DNA of 10,282 nt from CAZVEE01 sp964625525 (GTDB taxonomy: Bacteria; Pseudomonadota; Alphaproteobacteria; JAJFIK01): NCBI GenBank assembly GCA_964625525.1, contig CAZVEE010000106.1:1-10282 (forward strand). The letters are read 5' to 3'. Below, one piece after another: positions 5,340 to 10,282 of this stretch (position 1 is its first letter; each line of letters starts with the position of its first letter). The position numbers and the translations under genes were made by a program. Under the pieces are notes generated by a model that saw only the letters and a list, made by a program, of their open reading frames with translations, searched no databases and was not told the DNA's origin.

Positions 5340-7904
5340 ATGAATTTCGAGAATTACACGGAGCGCTCGCGCGGGTTCATCCAGGCGGCGCAACAGGCGG
5401 CCTTGAGTGCGGGTCATCAACGGTTTCAGCCCGAGCACGTGCTGAAAGTGTTGCTTGATGACGAGGAGGGGCTGGCGGCCAATCTGATCGCGGCGGCGGG
5501 CGGCAATCCCGGCGCGGTGCGGACCGGGGTGGCGGCGGCGCTGGGCAAAATTGCGCGCGTGGATGGCGGTGGCGGCCAGCTTTACCTGGCGCCGGAAACC
5601 GCGCGTCTGTTCGAGCAAGCAAGCGAGATTGCCAAAAAGGCCGGCGACAGCTTCGTCACCGCTGAGCGCCTGCTGCTGGCGCTGAGCATGGCGGACGGTG
5701 CCGCGGCCAGCATTCTCAAAGAGGCCGGCCTGACGCCCCAGGCTCTGAACACGGCGATTAACGCAGTGCGCAAGGGCCGGACGGCCGATTCGGCCACTGC
5801 GGAGAATGCCTATGATGCCCTGAAGAAATACGCCCGTGACCTGACTGACGCGGCGCGCTCAGGCAAGCTTGACCCGGTCATCGGCCGAGACGAGGAGATC
5901 CGGCGCACCATCCAGGTGCTCTCCCGGCGGACGAAAAATAATCCCGTGCTGATCGGGGAGCCAGGCGTTGGTAAGACCGCGATCGCCGAAGGACTGGCAT
6001 TGCGCATCGTCAATGGCGATGTGCCGGAATCCTTGCGTGACAAGGACCTCCTGGCGCTGGACATGGGCGCGTTGATCGCGGGTGCCAAATATCGCGGTGA
6101 GTTCGAGGAGCGCTTGCGTGCGGTGCTGCAAGAGATCACCGCTAGTAATGGCCAGATCGTTCTGTTCATTGATGAAATGCACACTTTGGTGGGCGCGGGG
6201 AAGGCGGATGGGGCGATGGATGCCTCGAATCTGCTCAAGCCTGCTTTGGCGCGGGGCGAGTTGCACTGTATCGGTGCCACGACGCTTGATGAGTATCGCA
6301 AACATGTGGAGAAGGACGCGGCGCTCGCGCGGCGCTTCCAGCCGGTGTTCGTGGACGAACCGGCGGTGGAAGACGCGATTTCGATCCTCCGGGGTCTGAA
6401 GGAAAAGTATGAACTTCATCACGGGGTGCGGATTTCCGATGGCGCCATCGTCTCCGCCGCGACCCTGTCGAACCGCTATATCTCCGACCGGTTCCTGCCC
6501 GACAAGGCTATCGACCTGATGGACGAGGCGGCGAGCCGGTTGCGCATGCAGGTCGATTCCAAACCCGAAGAACTCGATGAGCTTGACCGGCGCATCATCC
6601 AGCTCAAGATCGAGCAGGAGGCGTTAAAGAAGGAAACCGATCCGGCGTCCAAGGATCGTCTTGCCAAGCTTGAAACCGAAATCGCCGATCTGGAACAGGC
6701 TTCGGCTTCGTTGACGGCGCGCTGGCAGGCGGAGAAAGACAAGATTGGTCAGTCTCAACGGTTGACCGAGCAGCTTGATCAGGCGCGGGTGGAACTGGAG
6801 CAAGCGCAGCGGCGCGGCGACCTGGCCAAGGCTGGGGAACTGGCTTATGGCGTTATTCCGGACCTGGAGAAAGCGCTTGAAGCCAGTGCCGGGGCTACCA
6901 GCGAGGCGACGGAATCGCTCTTGACCGAGACGGTCACGGAGGAGCATATCGCATCGGTTGTCTCCCGCTGGACTGGGATTCCAGTGGACAAAATGTTGGA
7001 AGGCGAGCGCGATAAACTGCTGCGCATGGAAACCACCCTGCACGGCCGGGTCATTGGTCAGGACGAAGCGGTGACGGCCGTAAGCAATGCGGTGCGCCGG
7101 GCGCGGGCTGGGCTTCAGGATCCGGCACGGCCCATCGGCTCGTTCTTGTTCCTGGGCCCCACGGGTGTGGGCAAGACGGAACTGACTAAGGCGCTTGCCA
7201 ATTTTCTGTTCGATGACGACCAGGCAATCGTGCGGCTCGATATGTCAGAATTCATGGAGAAACACTCCGTGGCGCGGCTTATCGGAGCGCCTCCCGGCTA
7301 TGTGGGCTATGAGGAAGGCGGCGTACTGACCGAAGCGGTCCGCCGGCGGCCGTTCCAGGTGGTCCTGTTCGATGAAATCGAAAAGGCGCACCATGACGTT
7401 TTCAATGTGCTGCTGCAGGTGCTGGACGATGGCCGGTTGACGGACGGGCAGGGGCGGACGGTGGATTTCCGCAATACGCTGATCATCCTCACCTCCAATC
7501 TGGGCTCGGAGTTTCTGGCTACGGACGGCGATGCGGAGTTGCAGCGCGAGCAAGTGATGGGGGCAGTGCGGGCGCATTTCCGGCCAGAATTCCTCAACCG
7601 GCTTGATGAGATGATTGTTTTCCGCCGCCTGACGCGTGCGCAAATGGATGCCATTGTCGACATCCAGGTGGCGCGCCTGCAAAAGCTGCTTGATGATCGC
7701 AAGATCACGTTGACGCTGGATGACGCCGCGCGAGGCTGGCTTGCCGAGGCCGGTTTCGATCCGGCTTACGGGGCGCGGCCGCTCAAGCGGGTGATTCAGA
7801 AAACGGTGCAGGACCCCTTGGCCGAACGGCTGTTGCGCGGTGATATCGTGGATGGATCAACAGTCACCGTGGGCGCTGGAGCCGACGGCCTTATCTTCGG
7901 GTGA
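5340..7904 (+). CDS. clpB: ATP-dependent disaggregase ClpB
   Basis: ClpB is a hexameric AAA+ machine that, with DnaK, threads proteins out of cytoplasmic aggregates after heat stress. The 854-aa product has full family length. It has an N-terminal Clp repeat domain (1-145) and a first ATPase module with Walker A GEPGVGKT (206-213), pore tyrosine Y251 in AKYRGEFE, Walker B D278/E279 and arginines R331/R332. A coiled-coil middle domain (about 410-530) follows, then a second module with Walker A GPTGVGKT (606-613), pore tyrosine Y654 in GAPPGYVGYEEGG and Walker B D678/E679, ending with sensor-2 GARPLKR. All key residues are intact. No ClpP-binding IGF/IGL loop is visible, as expected of ClpB rather than ClpA. 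The start is ATG at 5340, with AGAGGGGA at 5326-5333; an earlier in-frame start would add 58 non-family residues. Confidence 0.98.
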   Translation: MNFENYTERSRGFIQAAQQAALSAGHQRFQPEHVLKVLLDDEEGLAANLIAAAGGNPGAVRTGVAAALGKIARVDGGGGQLYLAPETARLFEQASEIAKKAGDSFVTAERLLLALSMADGAAASILKEAGLTPQALNTAINAVRKGRTADSATAENAYDALKKYARDLTDAARSGKLDPVIGRDEEIRRTIQVLSRRTKNNPVLIGEPGVGKTAIAEGLALRIVNGDVPESLRDKDLLALDMGALIAGAKYRGEFEERLRAVLQEITASNGQIVLFIDEMHTLVGAGKADGAMDASNLLKPALARGELHCIGATTLDEYRKHVEKDAALARRFQPVFVDEPAVEDAISILRGLKEKYELHHGVRISDGAIVSAATLSNRYISDRFLPDKAIDLMDEAASRLRMQVDSKPEELDELDRRIIQLKIEQEALKKETDPASKDRLAKLETEIADLEQASASLTARWQAEKDKIGQSQRLTEQLDQARVELEQAQRRGDLAKAGELAYGVIPDLEKALEASAGATSEATESLLTETVTEEHIASVVSRWTGIPVDKMLEGERDKLLRMETTLHGRVIGQDEAVTAVSNAVRRARAGLQDPARPIGSFLFLGPTGVGKTELTKALANFLFDDDQAIVRLDMSEFMEKHSVARLIGAPPGYVGYEEGGVLTEAVRRRPFQVVLFDEIEKAHHDVFNVLLQVLDDGRLTDGQGRTVDFRNTLIILTSNLGSEFLATDGDAELQREQVMGAVRAHFRPEFLNRLDEMIVFRRLTRAQMDAIVDIQVARLQKLLDDRKITLTLDDAARGWLAEAGFDPAYGARPLKRVIQKTVQDPLAERLLRGDIVDGSTVTVGAGADGLIFG

Positions 7905-7919
7905 GGTGAGGTCGTCAAA

Positions 7920-7953
7920 AAAAGCACCTGAGCTGAAGGGCTCAGGTGCTTTT
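7920..7953. terminator. Bidirectional intrinsic terminator between clpB and the M23 gene
   Basis: AGCACCTGAGC (7923-7933) pairs perfectly with GCTCAGGTGCT (7940-7950) around a six-base loop TGAAGG. A-run bases on the left (7917-7922) and T-run bases on the right (7951-7953) extend it. Read on the plus strand it ends clpB, 15 nt past its stop. Read on the minus strand the A run becomes a seven-U tail, so it also serves the convergent M23 gene, whose stop lies 65 bp away. Confidence 0.93.
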
Positions 7954-8018
7954 GGATCTGCTTAATCGTCCGGCGCCGGAGCGCACAGGATGGTACCGGG
8001 CGAGACGTGACTGGGCGG

Positions 8019-9584
8019 TTACTCGCTTACCAGGGCCGTTTGCGTTTGCGTGATCAGCGGCATGGCCGCCATCTGGGCCTGGGTGGTGGCCATCGTCTGT
8101 TCGAAGCTGGCCAATTCCGATCCTGTCAGGCTACGCCCTGTCGGCACACGGACGGACAAGGGGTCCACCGGGCCGTCGGCGGTGCGGACTTCGTAGTGGA
8201 GGTGCGGGCCTGTAGACCAGCCTGTGGACCCCACATAGCCGATCAGATCGCCCTGGCGCACACGCCGCCCCTTGCGAATACCTGTGGCAAACCGGCTCAT
8301 ATGGGCATAGCGCGTCTCATAGCCATTGGAATGGCGGATGCGGATATAGTTGCCATAGCCACGGCCGGTGCCGGCAAAGTCGATGACCCCATTGCCGGCG
8401 GCATAGATGCGCGTCCCGGTGGGCGCGGCGAAATCAACGCCGTTATGGGCCTTCCAGCGCTTTTGAATCGGGTGAAAGCGGCGGCCGAAGCGCGATGAAA
8501 TCCGCGCTGCATCGACCGGCGTGCGCATCAGGAATTGGCGCACGCTCTGGCCCGAGTCATCGAAGTAATCGACGCCGTCTTCTGCCTCGAAGCGATACAG
8601 CGCGCGGGTGCGCCCCGCATTGGTCATGGACAAAAAGGCGATGTCTCCGGCTTTCACCGGGCGGCCCGCATCATCCACATATTGGCTGTAGAAGATCTCA
8701 AAGCTGTCGCCGGCCCGGATCTCGCGGGAGAAATCGATGGCGTAGGCCAGGATCTGGACGAATTCAGCGATGATGCCGTTGGGCACGTCCAAATCCCGGG
8801 CGGTGCGGAACAAGCTCGAGCGGATAGTGCCCTGCACGCGGTAGAGACGCTCGTCCAGTTCCAGCTGGACCATCTCGGCGCTGAAGGCCCCGGCATCGTC
8901 CCGGCTGACCACCACCTCGGAGTCCACATCCGTCTTCATCCGCACGCCCACCAGTTGGGACTCAAAGCTTGGGGCTTCGGAGCGCAACGGGGCGGTGGGC
9001 ACAAAGCTGGCTTGCACGGTCAGGTTTGCCGGGGTGGGGGTGACCGGCGTGGTCAGGAAAATCAAGTGCAGGGGTTGTCCGGCGCGCAGATGGCGTGGGT
9101 TCTTCACCGTGCTCGTGGCGCGCACAACCGCATTGGCGTCATCGCGGCTGGCGCCAGAATCGAGCAACCGCTGCATGAGCGTATCGCCGTCGCTGAGTTT
9201 GACCGTGAAGGTCTCGATCCGCGCGCGGGGACCTGCGGGCTGGTCCGGCAGCGCCGGCCACAAGGCGGTCTCGCCGCGCAGGCTTGGCAGCAGTGTTGTG
9301 TCGTCCGTCTCCGGCACCGCCGCTTGCGCCATGGGGACGCCAGTATGCGTGTTCAAAGCCGTTGGGATCAGGCCCGAGCGGGACGCCAGCGCTGCGTCCC
9401 GATCCGCCAGATGTGTTTTCAAGGCTTCGCCGAATGGCGCCGTGGGCGTGGCCGCATGGGCTGGCTGGGTGTCTTCTTCCAACGCATGCAGAACAATGAG
9501 GCCGACAAGGAAGCCAGCCAGGAACAGGCTGGCGAGCGTCAAGCGCTTGGCGCTGGCCAACACGGTCTTGGGTCCCCGAGTCAT
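8019..9584 (-). CDS. Membrane-anchored M23 family metallopeptidase (peptidoglycan endopeptidase)
   Basis: A zinc endopeptidase of 521 aa that probably cuts peptide cross-links in peptidoglycan, facing the periplasm. Residues 15-35 form one hydrophobic segment (signal anchor, no lipobox), then a Pro/Ala-rich linker. At about 127-175 is a LysM/OapA-like module (LSDGDTLMQRLLDSGA ... HLRAGQPLHLIF). A Csd3/MepM-type middle domain (about 245-360, with VPNGIIAEFVQILAY and IRAGDSFEIFY) follows, then the M23 domain (about 365-475). All metal-site residues are visible: H380 and D384 in HNGVD, and H461/H463 in GPHLHYE. This suggests an active enzyme, not a degenerate LytM activator such as EnvC or NlpD. 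The ATG at 9584 is preceded by GGGAGGT (plus 9596-9602), 11 nt away. It converges on clpB and diverges from the rRNA operon. Confidence 0.93.
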   Translation of the reverse strand: MTRGPKTVLASAKRLTLASLFLAGFLVGLIVLHALEEDTQPAHAATPTAPFGEALKTHLADRDAALASRSGLIPTALNTHTGVPMAQAAVPETDDTTLLPSLRGETALWPALPDQPAGPRARIETFTVKLSDGDTLMQRLLDSGASRDDANAVVRATSTVKNPRHLRAGQPLHLIFLTTPVTPTPANLTVQASFVPTAPLRSEAPSFESQLVGVRMKTDVDSEVVVSRDDAGAFSAEMVQLELDERLYRVQGTIRSSLFRTARDLDVPNGIIAEFVQILAYAIDFSREIRAGDSFEIFYSQYVDDAGRPVKAGDIAFLSMTNAGRTRALYRFEAEDGVDYFDDSGQSVRQFLMRTPVDAARISSRFGRRFHPIQKRWKAHNGVDFAAPTGTRIYAAGNGVIDFAGTGRGYGNYIRIRHSNGYETRYAHMSRFATGIRKGRRVRQGDLIGYVGSTGWSTGPHLHYEVRTADGPVDPLSVRVPTGRSLTGSELASFEQTMATTQAQMAAMPLITQTQTALVSE

Positions 9585-9606
9585 ACGCTAGCAGTACCTC
9601 CCGTCG

Positions 9607-9630
9607 GCGCGGGCACCCGATGGTGCGCGC
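9607..9630 (-). other. Hairpin in the leader of the M23 peptidase gene
   Basis: GCACC (9613-9617), loop CGAT, GGTGC (9622-9626). The stem is extended by GCGC on each side (9607-9610 with 9627-9630) across a two-base GG bulge. It lies just upstream of the ribosome binding site on the minus strand (9596-9602), so it would be in the 5' leader if transcription starts further upstream. Possible stability or translation element; function not shown. Confidence 0.35.
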
Positions 9631-10033
9631 GATCATCCCCTCGCATCGGTTGGCGGATGGGGGTATCCGCCTGGGATGTGGTGCGCAGGCACCCGCATCC
9701 CTCGTCGTCGACGCGCCCGCGGTCATGTCCTTAAGGATAGCATGATCCGTGGGGGCGTGCCGTTATCCCCTGCCAGACCCCTGCTTGGCCCGTCGCCGGT
9801 GCCTTGTCACTGGGGCTGGCTGGCGACTGTCCGGACCAAGCCGGGCGGCTTGTGTTACCTGGAACCGAAAAATCCCGGTTCTTTCAGGGCCTTGCATAAC
9901 CCGCGCCGGATTGGGCGATGGCCGCATTTTGATAACCGAGTTTCCTCGACTGATTCGGTCTCTTACGGAGATACAGAACGTGGCGATATCGCCTGGCTCT
10001 GTCAACTCAGGGTCACCGGCTGCACTCTCGGCG
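9631..10033. other. Divergent intergenic region between the M23 gene and the rRNA promoter
   Basis: No gene supported. Open frames here run on both strands with no family resemblance. It contains a hairpin GAACCG (9862-9867) with CGGTTC (9876-9881) followed by three T, which could be a weak terminator, and a short palindrome CCTTAAGG near 9729. The promoter of the M23 gene should lie in its left part, but no clear -35/-10 pair was found. Confidence 0.5.
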
Positions 10034-10080
10034 GAAAATACAAAAAAGTCGTTGACGCGCGTTAACCGCTTTGAGATAGT
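10034..10080 (+). promoter_or_regulatory. Ribosomal RNA operon promoter
   Basis: TTGACG (10052-10057) and GATAGT (10075-10080) are separated by exactly 17 bp. An A-rich tract (about 10034-10047) directly upstream sits where an UP element binds the RNA polymerase alpha subunit. The GC-rich bases after the -10 fit a stringently controlled start. The assignment as an rRNA promoter rests on the boxA about 150 bp downstream. Confidence 0.8.
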
Positions 10081-10142
10081 CGCGGTCTCGACGACGCACA
10101 TGCATGCGGCCCACGTGCTGGACCGCGCCGGGCTTCGGCCTT

Positions 10143-10156
10143 CAGAGATCTCTCTG
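10143..10156 (+). other. Leader hairpin in the rRNA transcript
   Basis: CAGAG (10143-10147), loop ATCT, CTCTG (10152-10156). A second small stem, GCCCC (10198-10202) with GGGGC (10206-10210), lies further down. Such stems are usual in rRNA leaders ahead of boxA. Confidence 0.4.
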
Positions 10157-10227
10157 GCATGTCATGTCTTCAAGACAATTAGCGCGGAAACCTGGTGGCC
10201 CCTCAGGGGCATCGTTCGTTTCAGTGT

Positions 10228-10239
10228 TGCTCTTTGACA
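10228..10239 (+). promoter_or_regulatory. rRNA antitermination boxA
   Basis: TGCTCTTTGACA differs at one base from the E. coli rrn boxA (TGCTCTTTAACA). The boxA RNA binds NusB/NusE and lets RNA polymerase read through the untranslated rRNA operon without Rho termination. It lies about 150 nt after the promoter and just before the window's end, so the 16S rRNA gene should begin shortly beyond base 10282. TTGACA within it is not a -35 element in this context. Confidence 0.85.
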
Positions 10240-10282
10240 ATATGATTTTGGGAGCGTGGCGGGCTGTTGCTTGTTTGGCGGC

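Noticed and set aside
5766..5768. Internal GTG of clpB as start of a short ClpB isoform
   Set aside because: It lies near the position of the E. coli internal start, but no purine-rich binding site precedes it.
8535..9734. 399-codon plus-strand open frame opposite the M23 gene
   Set aside because: Antisense shadow of a gene with intact catalytic motifs; His/Gly/Ala-rich translation with no recognisable domain.
9676..10237. Plus-strand open frames of 129 and 162 codons in the region before the rRNA promoter
   Set aside because: They run across the rRNA promoter and leader, have no binding site or family resemblance, and overlap each other in different frames.
10234..10256. TTGACA at the window end as a -35 promoter element
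   Set aside because: It is the 3' half of the boxA sequence and no -10 element at suitable spacing follows.

Overview
The window is GC-rich chromosomal DNA of an alphaproteobacterium. The order prfA – prmC – DUF4167 gene – clpB – M23 peptidase is characteristic of that class, and a DUF4167 protein is close to diagnostic for it. The Caulobacterales/Maricaulales side is a reasonable guess, but the sequence does not settle the order. Most of the window is core housekeeping DNA, and I see no mobile element, CRISPR array, tRNA or defence system.

Layout. Bases 2-55 are the last codons of an upstream gene. prfA (RF1, TTG start) and prmC (the RF1/RF2 glutamine methyltransferase) follow and overlap by 4 bp, so the release factor and the enzyme that methylates its GGQ motif are co-transcribed. 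About 800 bp without a convincing gene follow, then the DUF4167 gene. After an RNA stem that would cover the ribosome binding site comes a lipoprotein resembling GH24/phage-type lysozymes. It converges on a MOSC-domain protein on the minus strand. A probable sigma-32-type promoter leads into clpB, which ends at a strong bidirectional terminator shared with the convergent gene for a membrane-anchored M23 peptidoglycan endopeptidase.

The right end (about 10034-10282) is the promoter and leader of a ribosomal RNA operon reading out of the window. It has an A-rich upstream tract, a -35/-10 pair with 17-bp spacing, leader hairpins and an antitermination boxA. The 16S gene itself lies beyond the last base.

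Functionally the window combines translation (RF1, PrmC, rRNA operon), protein quality control (ClpB) and cell-wall remodelling (a lysozyme-like lipoprotein and an M23 peptidase). The least ordinary parts are the lysozyme-like lipoprotein with its sequestered ribosome binding site and the tandem repeat at its stop codon, the long gap before the DUF4167 gene, and the small-ORF and homopolymer structure just before that gene. I found no clearly new multi-gene system.
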